The notes under the pieces were generated by a model. The model was not told where the DNA came from and made no database searches. It saw only the letters and a list, made by a program, of their open reading frames with translations. The position numbers and the translations under genes are program-made. From Paramarasmius palmivorus (lineage: Eukaryota; Basidiomycota; Agaricomycetes; Agaricales; Marasmiaceae), in assembly GCA_037176845.1 (NCBI GenBank), contig JAYKXP010000033.1, positions 310,001-374,000 on the forward strand: a DNA stretch of 64,000 bases. The letters run 5' to 3'. Each line of letters starts with the position of its first letter. Position 1 is the stretch's first letter. Below are positions 47,578 through 57,908 of the stretch, piece after piece.

Positions 47578-48517
47578 TCACAGTTCGTCGTCGCTACTGG
47601 GAGATAAGATCAAGTCTGCCCAGTGACCCAATTTTTTCACAATGCTTGGCTCGTTTTGCCTTATCAACTCCCTGACTGCTCCCTGATGCATCTTAGATTT
47701 AAAGAAGCATGATAGAACCTTCCACAAATCGGATTTCCTCTCCATTTCCTCCATGTCAGGTAGTCCCGGTGCTGGGACACGTAGGTCATTTGCCCAGTCA
47801 ATGAGAACCATCCGTTGTCCGTCGAAGAGTGCATGACCTTGACGCATATCGCTGTGGACAACATTATTCTTGTGGGCAGTATCAAGCATTTCTGCTGCTT
47901 CGCGCACCTGATCTCAGGGTTAGCTGAGATGATACAATCAAAAGGACAACTACGGCAATACCATGGCTGCATATTTCCTGATATCATGAAACTCTTTATG
48001 CTCTCCGGCATCCAATTCATTCGTGAATTCCAAGAAGGTCTTGGGAATGTGCTCGATAGCGAGGACGTCAGCATTCTCGCCCCAAGGAGTTTTCATAGTC
48101 TGTGATGTACGTCAATCCGTGAAAACATTGAATAGTTCACTGGGAGCTTGCCGTCTCAGCGAAAAGATACGGAATGCCTTGTCCTTGTAAGTCAGGGAGC
48201 TCCTTGTACACCGACTTCATTGCGGCCACTTGGACCGCTGATCGCTTGGAGGCTGGAATAATCTTGATCACCACCCTGCCGTTGAAACGGCTGTCGGAGG
48301 GCCTTGCGAGCCACACGTGAGAGTGGTGAGACGGCCCTTCTTGAAGAGGTGTTTCGAAGATGTAAGTGTGAACGTCGTCGAATGGAAGAGATGGGGGAGT
48401 TCGACTATCTGGACTTGTCGTTGGTCTGCTGAGGAAGAGAGACACTTGGTACCCCTGTGGAAATTGATTTGGTATCTTGCGCGAGATCAGAGGTAATGGC
48501 ATTGTGATAGAGGGCAT
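47578..48517 (-). CDS. Protein-kinase-like protein (3 exons, 277 aa) with GC-AG intron
   Basis: Exons 48152-48517, 47962-48099 and 47578-47907; frame closes at 834 nt. The N-lobe contains VWLARPSD and FNGRVVIKIIP (candidate beta-3 Lys). The hinge-like stretch is VLAIEHIPKTFLEF. The catalytic loop reads NVVHSDMRQGHALFD: HxD is present, but the usual downstream Asn is His. VLIDWAND replaces DFG. The protein is short for a kinase (the C-lobe ends soon after the DWA motif), like fungal kinase-like families. Whether it phosphorylates anything is open. The first intron starts GCAAGC rather than GT; the inverted paralogue at 49550 has GTAAGC at the same site, so this is a T-to-C change yielding a GC-AG intron. 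Confidence 0.75.
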
Positions 48518-48549
48518 GAACTGAGAGGATCATAGTTTGAGTATAAGTA

Positions 48550-48990
48550 TGGAAAATCATCATCGATTCGGAAGCTTTATCGACGATTAGAGAACCGTAA
48601 GAACACGTGGACCCGATTCGACAGCGCGGAGACCGAATGTCCAGGAGGAATGAGGTCGATGAATCTGGGATAGAGACATCGAACGTGTCTTGAAGCGACC
48701 TTCAACTTCTGAACGAGTGAATGGTTGGTATAGATAGGGATAGCGAACTTGGTATAGGCATGTTCGACCTCCACACCACGAGTCTCGCCAGATAGGTGAG
48801 TACGTTAAAAACCAAAATATATGAGGGGAAACAGACAGATCAATTTTGTGATAAAGAACCAAAAGATCAAAACGTACGATTTGAGCCACCGTCAGCGATT
48901 GGATGATGATGGTAAAGGAACAAGAAGCTTCAACCCGTATACGCCGGCAACCTCATTTGATGGCCGGCTGCTTCAGAGCAACGCCGTAAC
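48550..48990 (-). repeat. Spacer module copy, inverted
   Basis: Reverse complement of the module: on the minus strand the order is GGTTCTCTAATCG..., CAAGACACGTTCGATGTCTC and the R1 core with CTTTACCATCATCATCCAAT (about 48890-48920). It lies between the two head-to-head kinase-like copies. Confidence 0.7.
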
Positions 48991-49549
48991 AAAGTGGTGT
49001 CTTCGTGAAATAAAGGGCTAGTAGAGATTGGAAAGTGAACCAATGAATGAGTCGCAAAAATGTTTGTTCAAGGTCCACCATTCCGCTACAGGGAATCAAA
49101 GACTACCAAGTGGAATCGCGCGACTTCAACGATTGAGACCATGAGAGGCGATAGATGTGGTGTATGTGTAACTTCGTATATAGACTCCAACAAATACAAA
49201 GGAGTATGACTATGAGTCTGTGATGATTCTAGCTTGTGACCTTACAGCCTTCAAATAGGTTTTGACTCAATTGACGTCGATAGATATCGATCATCGATCA
49301 TCAACATTCCGATGCGTGGAATACCCCAAGCTGCTGTCAATTTGAGGTACTTGTAAGTTGCTGTACTCGGCTATCAATAATGCCCGGGAAAAGGCAGCCT
49401 AAATTCACAACAATTCATCATGCAGGCAATTAAATTCAGCGTGTTTGAAAGTTCGTGCGAATGCGCTAGTTTCTGCTGACCACATCATCGCGTGGTTCTG
49501 AGTATTAAGCGCAATCGATGATGTACTCCTCTCCAGACCCTCGATTACG
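48991..49549. other. Intergenic, no gene recognised
   Basis: Contains a short ATCGATCATCGATCATC run near 49287 and nothing else identifiable. Confidence 0.4.
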
Positions 49550-50200
49550 ATGCCATTGCCCCTAATCTCACGCAGAAATCCAACTTACAAGGAAACAGCA
49601 TTCCGTATCTTTTCGCTGAGACGGTAAGCTCCCAGTGAACTATTCAATGTTTTCACGTAATGATGTACATCACAGACTATGGAAACTCCTTGGTGCGAGA
49701 ACGCTGATGTCCTTGCCATCGAGTACATTCCCAAGACCTTCTCGGAATTCACGAATGAATTGGACGCAGGAGAGCATAAAGAGTTTCACGATATCGAGAA
49801 ATACGCAGCCATGGTATGGTCGTAGTCATGGTTTTAATTGTATCATCTCAGCTAACGTCGAGATCAGGTGCGCGAAGCAGCAGAAATGCTCGATATTGCC
49901 CACCGAAATAATGTTGTTCACAGTGATATGCATCAACGTCATGCACTGTTCGACGGACAACGGATGGTTCTCATTGACTGGGCAAATTACCTCCGTGTCC
50001 CCGTACAAGGACTGCCTGATATGGAGGATGCGTACAAATTTTCCGACTTGTGGGAGGTTCTATTGTGCTTTTTCCAATCCGAGATGCATGATGAAGCAAT
50101 CAAGAAGTGGATAAAGCTCAATGAAGCAAGCATTATGGCGAAATTGGGTTCTTTTGCCGACTCAGTGTTATCGCCCTGTAGCGAGAAAGACGAACTGTGA
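49550..50200 (+). pseudogene. Kinase-like pseudogene, inverted copy of 47578 gene
   Basis: Exon 2 (49676-49813) and exon 3 (49868-50200) are intact and align with the gene at 47578 (NVVHSDMHQRHALFDGQRM, LIDWAN, SDLWEVLLCFFQSEMH). Exon 1 begins the same (MPLPLISRR) but most of the N-lobe is deleted. From that ATG the frame runs out of phase into a stop at the exon end. The intron after it has a normal GT donor. Not expected to give a working kinase fold. Confidence 0.75.
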
Positions 50201-50703
50201 TTAAAACCACGTGTAATATTTGATCAGTTCAACGTTACCAGAAAAAATGCGCATCAGGTGTAGTGGAGAGGATGAGCATTTGTTCCTCAAACTCGGAATT
50301 TATCAATCGTACCTCGCTGCTCCAAAATCAACATTTCAATGCTAATCCAAGGAACCAAATCCGATGGTTCTGAGGACAAATGGAAACTGGCCGCTAGATC
50401 AGATGCTATATCGTACACTACGCCACATTGTACTTGCATTTTCATGCCGCGTCCAGAGGACTAAATGATGTACAAGCACAAACGGAAAGTAATCGGTACA
50501 ACCGAAGCCACTGTATTGAATGCTAAGAGTAATGCCATCTACCTTGAACATAAAGTAGGTCCTCTTCATACACGATTCGTATTCGGGATCTGAATGTGAT
50601 TCACCCGGAAGGCCTTTGGAATGATACAAACCACGAGAATACAGAGCATATTTTGTGACAGACGAAACTGTAACTATGACCTTGACGATAGACACCGTGA
50701 ATT
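50201..50703. other. Intergenic, no gene recognised
   Basis: Nothing identifiable; short frames on both strands without motifs. Confidence 0.4.
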
Positions 50704-51192
50704 TTGTTAACTGGTCGAATAAAGAAATATGCAGCCGAAGCCCAATCCTCAGTGCCTATAATCAGACATTGGGATTCCAGTTTAGGCACCTCGACGCCGC
50801 GTATCGTGGATGTACCTCAAATTTCAGGAGAGTCATTTGTGTTCAACTCTTTACACGTGATTGGTTTGCTTTATCCAGGGCTACCCAGTACAGAACCGAA
50901 AGGTAAACGCCGTGTTGTATTTATTCCTGCCTCTCAAATGGAACGATGTCATTTTGCGAACGGGTAATTACGTGAAAGTCGCGTAGGCGGCGGTTGCCCT
51001 AATTAGCGTCGTTCTCGTTTAGTCTAAGCTCAATGTTCTCCCCGTGGAACGTTTATTTTCATTTGTTTATTGATTGAATTTTAGGGTGGTGGAGTGGTGG
51101 AGAAAGAGAGATACGAAGGACACCATTATGGAGGCACTGGACGTGGATCCTTTCCTTCCGTTTGATATGCGCGTGGTGATATGATTTGAACA
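50704..51192 (+). repeat. Pre-tRNA segment copy 1 with conserved frame
   Basis: Direct repeat of 57370-57807, each ending at a tRNA-Glu(CTC) gene. The first part keeps an open frame in both copies: RIVDV..., VFNSLHVIGLLYPGLPSTEP, KGKRRVVFIPA here, and RIVDVV..., VFNSLHVLGLLYLGAPSTEP, EGKRCVIFIPS there. Frame conservation suggests the end of an unknown coding region. I do not recognise the family and see no start or upstream exon. Confidence 0.5.
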
Positions 51193-51282
51193 TCCGTTAT
51201 GGTGTAGTGGCTAACATTATCGCCTCTCATAATTTGTGATTTCATGACGCGATAGCCCAGGGTTCGATTCCCTGTAACGGAA
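51193..51282 (+). tRNA. tRNA-Glu(CTC), 18-nt intron
   Basis: Acceptor TCCGTTA/TAACGGA, discriminator A. Anticodon stem ATCGC/GCGAT, loop CTCTCA + C with anticodon CTC at 51226-51228. Intron 51230-51247 after position 37. T arm CAGGG TTCGATT CCCTG. Opens unit A of the array. Confidence 0.9.
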
Positions 51283-51329
51283 TGCAGCGCCGTCCCCGAG
51301 GCTTTTACGTTTTCTCCCTTATCTGGTAT

Positions 51330-52320
51330 AGCCATTCAACTCTACGGCATAGTTGCCGGCGGACACCGAATTGAAACTTCTTTCGTTTACCATCACCATC
51401 CAACCGCCGACGGTGACTCGACATCGTACGTTTCTCTTTTTTTCCCTTCCTCTGCTACGACCTTGATTAGTCTTTTCCTCCTCAGAAATCTCCTTTCCAT
51501 CGAGCTCCCTATTCAACGACTCCAACTATCCAAGATCAACTTCCTCTCACGTTCGATGGCTCTCTCAGATGCTCATCAGCCTCGTTCCCGCTGAGGACCC
51601 TGTCGCTGCTCCTTGAAATTGAATCTCCTTACGGCTCTCTAATCGACGTCGATGCCGCTGCCGATACCAGCCTCGAATGGATGAGGGCTGTGATGGTAGT
51701 GTGGGTCAGGACAAATAAGAAGGGATTGGTACGTCCATATTAACCATTGCTTCGTTCTATTTGTGATACTGACTACTACGGAAGGTCTATAGCCTGGCTT
51801 TGGATCCAGTCCTTTTACCCCTCAACCACATCCAGGCCGCTAGGTTACGCTCACTTCGTATCAGACAGAAGGGGAACAATCATGTCGTTTTCCGTATACC
51901 CCTCGGTTGTACCAGGGAGACCGTGGAGTGATGGTAGCAGCATGGGCGTGTGGGTAAAGGTCAGGAGGGTGGGTGTATTCGGAGGGCACAGAAGGTATGT
52001 CGACTGTTTACCTCCCCCCATCGACCATGGTCTAATGTCGTTCCCATTCAGTACTCATCGCACGCGCACCTTTCTACTCATTTCTAGTCCTGTTGATACT
52101 GAACACAGATACCTTTGTAAGGTACGTCAACCGTTGGCTGCCATGATACAAGACTGATGGATATCGTTCTCTTTTCAGCCCAAAAACAGAGCTACATTAT
52201 TGAAGATCCGCCCAACATGAACACGCTTGCGCTCCACCCACGTCGGCTAGGCGACCCCTACGCTCTCGAGAGTAACAGGCTGATCCATTTGTCGGGATAG
52301 CATGGCGTAAAGTGACTAGG
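51330..52320 (+). repeat. Spacer module, unit A
   Basis: Blocks in order: GCATAGTTGCCGGCGGACAC, R1 core TTTACCATCACCATCCAACC (51390), CACGTTCGATGGCTCTCTCA (51550), GTACGTCCATATTAACC (51731), TCAGACAGAAGGGGAACAAT (51860), CATCGACCATGGTCTAATG (52020), TATTGAAGATCCGCCCAACA (52199). No frame is kept between copies, so it is not an intact gene. Confidence 0.8.
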
Positions 52321-52713
52321 AAGAGTTACATCGTTCGCTTGGTTCAATCGTGCGTTTCTTGGAACGAACTGCTGCGCTTGGGTGTTTGCCCTTTAATATC
52401 TCTTCCATGATACAGGAACGACCGATTATCGTTACGTTGGAGTATTGAAGATTCACTCACACAGCCTGCTACACGTCCTCAATGCGCTCAAGTCTACATC
52501 TGGCTGACAAACCTGCGCTTGCAAGGATACTTTGCCTATTGCCTTCAAGGATCGGAAGAGTGGCAATGGAGGCGCAGGTCGACGTTAAGAAGAGCAAGGA
52601 AGGCAAGTTCGTTCGCTCCCTTTGATTGTGCATTTGCAAGCTTGCCGTCTCCCACAGCTTTATCGCAAGGAAGAAATCGGTGAGTATATTGCCTGTAGCT
52701 CCGCCGTGGGCAG

Positions 52714-52806
52714 TCCAATGTGGTGTAGAGGCTAACATTGCTGTCTTTCATAAGGCTCTTCACGTGGTATTCACAGCAGCCCGGGGTTCGATTCCCCGCA
52801 TTGGAA
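52714..52806 (+). tRNA. tRNA-Glu(TTC), 21-nt intron
   Basis: Acceptor TCCAATG/CATTGGA, anticodon stem GCTGT/ACAGC, loop CTTTCA + C, anticodon TTC at 52747-52749, intron 52751-52771, T arm CGGGG TTCGATT CCCCG. D-loop GTGTAGAGGCTAACAT. Confidence 0.88.
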
Positions 52807-53015
52807 TAACTCTCATTTGGTCAGCATTTTGAGCGGCCTATTTGATCGTCTCAATGCAGGTGTCGTTTTACCTGGGTATACCGTTTGAACTTGTGGAATG
52901 GTATGGGTGATTTTGATTTCTCTTCGATGGACCCGTGACCGTTCTTTCGATTGGATATGTGGCTTCTTATACCGGTCATTGGACGATCCTCGAGTATGCT
53001 TTACGAGTAACGCAT

Positions 53016-53109
53016 TCCAATGTGGTTCAATGGCTAATGGTGCTTTCTTGAAACGGCGCTACCAATTATCGGATCACAGCAATTCGGGGTTCGATTCCTC
53101 GCATTGGAA
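53016..53109 (+). pseudogene. tRNA-Glu-like sequence with altered anticodon arm
   Basis: Acceptor stem and T-loop match tRNA-Glu(TTC). The D arm is changed (GGTTCAATGGCTAATGG), the T stem has one G-T pair, and the anticodon region reads GCTTTCTTGAAA. If folded on GCTTT/ACAGC (one mismatch) the anticodon would be TGA. Likely a pseudogene, though a shifted-identity tRNA is not excluded. Confidence 0.5.
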
Positions 53110-54039
53110 TTGATAATGGCAAAGCTTTTTACGTAGGAACCAAACCATTGATCTGATTCTTCACTAACGATAGTCTCGAGTTGTTTTTTTCTGAGAGCGT
53201 TCTCCCCATGCCTGAACTGTCGCTCTATTCGTTCGTCGAAAGATTGAACTACGCTATGAGCACCGTTATGTGAGAGCCTGTATTGCTACCCATCTTGACG
53301 GGTGTCAAACTACGAAGGTATAGCTTAATAGACCGTGTCCTGCATCAGTCCCAGTAAAAATAGGCTGGCAGAAGCTTCGCAGACCTAGAACGCACACGGG
53401 AATGGTCCGTCGATGGGAAAGCACGAGGTTGGTAGCACTCAATGGTTTGGAATTCTCAATCACTCCTGACCACGCGGAGAGCAGATTTTTGCAGATAGAT
53501 CCGCAAGAAATGTAAGTGATGTCTAATGGAAGCTCGTCGGCTCTGAAGCGACATAATGGGCGCTGTGATGCATAGGAATTCGATTTGAAAAAGCACGAGC
53601 GCTGAAGCTTCATTGTCAGCTCCGTACATAGAATACAGGATCCATGAAGCTTTGAACTCTCCTGAACGAATCATCGAGGAAAAGTATATATTTTCAATGG
53701 AAGTTTCAGGTACGATACTGTAGATCCCTGCTAAATCGCAATAACGGTGGGGAGATCTGTCGTTGAATACGCATGCTCATGTCTCAAATTCCACTGCAGA
53801 CAATACACGACATCGATCCGACTAGCACGGTAGTACGTGCCGCCCATGGAAGAAGCGAGTAGTCGCTGCTTGCTTGAGAATCAAACCTTCACATAATTTA
53901 TGGCCCCTATCATGGAAAGTCGCTTTTTAGAACGCTCATACGACGGCTCCATATAGGCACGAGATTCTTACTTCACTGGCTTCCACGCATGCGCAACGTA
54001 GAAGGAATTTCACATTACTTACTATTTGGTAACTGTCAA
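53110..54039. other. Array flank and junction with SSP block
   Basis: 53150-53290 resembles the DNA after the other TTC genes (CTATTCGTTCGT, GCTATGAGCACCG, GGGTGTC; compare 61180-61250 and 63190-63270). After about 53300 this homology ends and the inverted SSP block follows. No gene recognised. Confidence 0.5.
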
Positions 54040-54863
54040 TGGCGGGAGTACGTATTAATCTTTTCTTTCGGGAGAACGCTCACAATACTTACGGTATTGA
54101 ACACGTACGTTGACTTTGAAGACGAACAGAAGACGAATGATACAGCGCGGCCGCTCTGAACTGCATAGGTCACAATCGTGATGCTTATGATATTCTCTTT
54201 CGAGAACTCAAGGCTGGAAGAAACCATTAACGAGATTAACCACAGCAAACTTACATGACAGAATGAGCGGCACACCAATTCGGTTCGAAAAATTGCGAGC
54301 GCTGAATTCACCACTTTCGATGCAACTCTATTTATTTCTGGTATATTCTTCCACTTGCTGGGCTGACTCTGTGAGCATAGTCATGAGGACGTTTTTCTAC
54401 GAGTTCGACATTCGGATCTCAAAGTACTAGTGAGGTGTATGCTAGTCCCAGGTGCGTCACCGCTGACGGAAAGTAAGATCTCAATGGTCAAATGAATGAG
54501 GCTCACTCCAATATTCCATTTCACAAGATCCTAATCATCATACCCAAGTCCCGAATTACCTCTAGATCCACGTCAAGGTTATACGACCAGCGTATAGTTG
54601 GAGTTTCTCAAGCGGTATATTGTCTAGTAAACCACCCCGATCATTTCCCCGACACCAATGCAGACAATATACGATCACGGATATCATTTCTTGACAATTT
54701 CAATTACAACGAAATGTTCGGGTTGACTACGCCGCACTCTAACTATAGCTAGTCTGAATATCCCAAAAAGTAACTCATCCAGAGCTGTAGATTACGGTAC
54801 AGCACTGATTTGAGCTCCATGCTCCTCGGTTCGCACCCTAGCTAAACTTAGAGCCCTGCCAGG

Positions 54864-54870
54864 TATAAAA
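54864..54870 (+). promoter_or_regulatory. TATA box of SSP-3
   Basis: TATAAAA 65 nt before the ATG at 54929. Confidence 0.55.
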
Positions 54871-54928
54871 GAAGTAGTAAAGCAGTCAGAGAAACATATC
54901 AAACTCGCATTCTGTAAACTCACTCACA

Positions 54929-55269
54929 ATGCACTTCCCAACTGCTACTATCGCTGCTACCATCCTTGCAGTCACTTCTCTCGTTGCTGCAGGTACGAAG
55001 ACTCGCACAGATTTCTCTTGCATTGGATAATGACTCATTCGACTATCTGTTCAGGCGGTCCAGAAATCTGCACAAAGAACAAGGACGGCTCTGGTGGTAC
55101 AGATTACCAAGTCACCAAAGACTGCTGCGCTGCTGTCAAGCATAAGGCGTACTTCAACGAGGTTGCGAAGCAATGCTGGCCTTACGCTGGTCCCGCTGGA
55201 AACAGCGTCGATACCGGCGAAATGGTCAAGTGTTGCGCTAGCCGTGGCTGTGGCAGCAAAGCCGTCTAA
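54929..55269 (+). CDS. Small secreted Cys-rich protein SSP-3 (92 aa)
   Basis: Exon 54929-54992 (signal peptide MHFPTATIAATILAVTSLVA), intron 54993-55054, exon 55055-55269. Same length and seven-cysteine plan (C-CC-C-CC-C) as SSP-1. It differs in the loop PYAGPAGNSVDTGEMV and has lysine in CCAAVKHKAYFNEV. It is the mirror partner of SSP-2. Secreted by its signal peptide; role unknown. Confidence 0.88.
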
Positions 55270-55494
55270 ACTTGTAAGGAGTTCTTATCGATGTACCCAG
55301 AATCGCTAATAACCTACTTGTCCTAGACGATTGTATGAGCGGTATCTCTGAAGAAGCGGAAACTATACGAAAATCAATAGAAAATAGTGTTACGAGTAAC
55401 ATGATATGTTCAAATATAGTATGTGTGGCGCTGGCTTGTGTTATTTAGGGCCGGGTGTGAGAAAACGTAACTATAAATTTATAACCTGTTGTGC

Positions 55495-55585
55495 ACAATG
55501 ATTTCATCGTTGAATCATTCAGATCATCGGATCGACGCGAGCTTTCTGATGATTCACTTGCAAGGTGGTGTTTTCGGATGCCCGT
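55495..55585. repeat. SSP downstream element, copy 4
   Basis: Inverse of the element seen at 23070-23180, lying 3' of SSP-3 (CACAATGATTTCATCGTTGA ... GGTGTTTTCGGATGCCCG). Confidence 0.65.
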
Positions 55586-56624
55586 AGGGCCCTTACATTA
55601 CACACATAGACCTGTAACCAGTCCCTAGTGAGTCGTGACGATGACAAGTCATGTACTAGGCTGCTTGCTCGTCGCGTGAGGGGCCAGTTCCAGGTCTATT
55701 ACACACAGTGAATGCGCTAAGACCAGAGGCACTTACCAAGCATGGTCTGACAATAGATAGACGTAGAATCATGGTCAGTGTCATCCGGTTCAATAAATTC
55801 AGCGATCCTCAGGACGAAGATCAGGAGATCCACGGACGGGAAGAAATATTGAAGTATAATTCCCCCTCGAGAAGCCGAGAACCTAGTGCCTAGTGGAATT
55901 GAGATTCTTGCATGATATTCTCCATGAGATCAGGATATTACCTGGTACTTCTTAGAATGAGATTCCGAACGAGATGACAATATTCTGATAGTGATCCTTG
56001 AATCACAGTATGTAACGATGGGCACCACTCAGATGAATGAGCGGCATGCCAAGTGGGTCGAGGAACTGCGCGGGGCGCTCAATTCACCTTGGTCTGTTTA
56101 TACCTGTTCAATCTTAATTGTGTAATTAAACAATCTTACTCCAATATTCCGTTCGACAGGATCCCGATCACCGTAACCAGTTCCACATTACCTCTAGATG
56201 CACGTAAAGATCATAAGACCAGCATTTAGTTTATGCTTCTCCGGCAGAATACTGTCGAGTTCTTTGTCCCGATCAGTTCCTCGACTCCAACGCAGACATG
56301 ACACGATCACGGGTATCATTCCAGGTAGTGTGAAGTATAACAAATCGCTCGGGTCACCTACTGCAACGCTCCAACCATAGCCAATTTCAATGTTCCAAAA
56401 AGCAACTTTTACCATCTCCCGAGTAAATTGGCTCGAAAAGCGTCAAATCATATCTCATGGCCAAGATGACAAGACGTTCTCCCGCCTTCAATTTCAGCAT
56501 CTATGACGGTTGACTTTGACGGTAGGCTATCGGGGGTTTTGAATGGTGATACAGCGCGTGGAGAGTCAAGTCAAACTCCGTGCTCCCCGTCCCACATCTT
56601 GTCCAATTTGTCAAGTCGTTCAAG

Positions 56625-56631
56625 TATAAAA
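56625..56631 (+). promoter_or_regulatory. TATA box of SSP-4
   Basis: TATAAAA 60 nt before the ATG at 56685, in AAGTATAAAAGAGG, which is also present upstream of SSP-1. Confidence 0.55.
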
Positions 56632-56684
56632 GAGGTTGAAGGTAGTCACAAAATGGTATCAAACTAGCACTCTCACAAGACACA

Positions 56685-57017
56685 ATGCACTTCTCAACTA
56701 CTACTATCGCTGCCACCGTTCTTGCAGTTACTTCCCTTGTTGCTGCAGGTATGGGAATGTTCCTTTTCCTTTGACTATCGACCTATCTAATAACTTTTAT
56801 AGGTGGTCCAGAAGTCTGTACAAAGAATAAGGACGGCTCTGGTGGTACAGATTACCAAGTCACCAAAGACTGCTGCGCTGCCGTCGATCATAAGGCGTAC
56901 TTCAATGAGGTTGAGCATGCATGCTGGCCTCAGGCGGGTCCGCTCGGAAACCAGGTTGATACCGGCAAAATGGTCAAGTGTTGCACCAGCCGTGGCTGTG
57001 GCAGCAAAGGTGCCTAG
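56685..57017 (+). CDS. Small secreted Cys-rich protein SSP-4 (92 aa)
   Basis: Exon 56685-56748 (signal peptide MHFSTTTIAATVLAVTSLVA, identical to SSP-1), intron 56749-56802, exon 56803-57017. All seven cysteines are kept. The mature part is the most divergent of the four: GPEVC, YFNEVEHACWP, DTGKMVKCCTSRGCGSKGA. Mirror partner of SSP-1. Secreted; role unknown. Confidence 0.88.
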
Positions 57018-57274
57018 ACTTGTGAGCTATTACTAGTCATGTTATCAGAATCGCTAATAAGTTGCTTGTCCCAGATTATTGCACGAGCGGTATCTCTGAA
57101 ATAGAAAATATACGAAAATCAATGGAAAATAGTGTATGAGTAACCTGTTATGTTCAAATATAGTATGCGTCCCCAAAATGGATGGTCAAAGCGAGAGTTG
57201 GTCTGTTTAAGCCCGAAGTTGATGGTATCAGTGGCGGTGTGAAAATACCATAACGCGAACAGAACATAAGTTCT

Positions 57275-57365
57275 GCACAATGATTCCATCGGTGAACAAC
57301 TCAGAGCATCGCATCGCGGCTCACTTCTCAGCAATTCACTCGCAAGGTGTTCGCATGTCCGTAGG
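57275..57365. repeat. SSP downstream element, copy 5
   Basis: Inverse of the element at 21165-21275, 3' of SSP-4. The inverted-duplication homology ends here, and the pre-tRNA segment begins a few bases later. Confidence 0.65.
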
Positions 57366-57369
57366 AATA

Positions 57370-57807
57370 TTGAGCGCCTCGAAGCGTATCGTAGATGTAG
57401 TACCAACCGCAGGAACGTTACTTGTGTTCAACTCTTTACACGTACTCGGTTTGCTTTATCTAGGGGCACCCAGCACAGAACCGGAAGGTAAACGTTGTGT
57501 TATATTTATTCCTTCCTTTCAAACGGAATGATATTTTGCGAATGAGGAAGTACGTGAAAGGTGCGTCGGCAGTTGCCTTAATTAGCGTTGTTCTCGTTTA
57601 GTCTAAGTTCACTGTGTAACGTTCGTTCTCATTTGTTGATCGATTCCTCTGTGTGTTCGTTGGTTGAATTATGGGCGGTGGAATGGAGAAAGAGAGATAC
57701 GAAGGAGACCGTTATGGAGGCACTGAGGTAAAAATGACGTGAAACCTTTCCTGCCGTATGATATCGAGTGAGCGTGAGGTGATACGATTGCATAAGATCC
57801 TGCTCCA
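57370..57807 (+). repeat. Pre-tRNA segment copy 2
   Basis: Direct repeat of about 50790-51192, with the same conserved frame (stop at about 57531) and the same purine-rich GAAAGAGAGATACGAAGGA block before the tRNA. Confidence 0.7.
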
Positions 57808-57903
57808 TCCGTTATGGTGTAGTGGCTAACATTATCGCCTCTCATGGTTTTGATTTATTATTTCATGACGCGATAGCCCAGGGTTCGATTCCCTGTAACG
57901 GAA
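57808..57903 (+). tRNA. tRNA-Glu(CTC), 24-nt intron
   Basis: Same mature sequence as the gene at 51193; anticodon CTC at 57841-57843; intron 57845-57868. Its last four bases (GGAA) are part of the 9-bp target duplication of the adjacent TIR element. Confidence 0.9.
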
Positions 57904-57908
57904 TAGGG

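Larger units (their letters stand above)
54040..57365. repeat. Inverted segmental duplication, right arm
   Basis: Mirror copy of 21150-24480 with SSP-3 and SSP-4 on the plus strand. It sits inside the tRNA-Glu array, between a TTC gene copy (53.0-53.1 kb) and the CTC gene at 57808. Confidence 0.8.
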
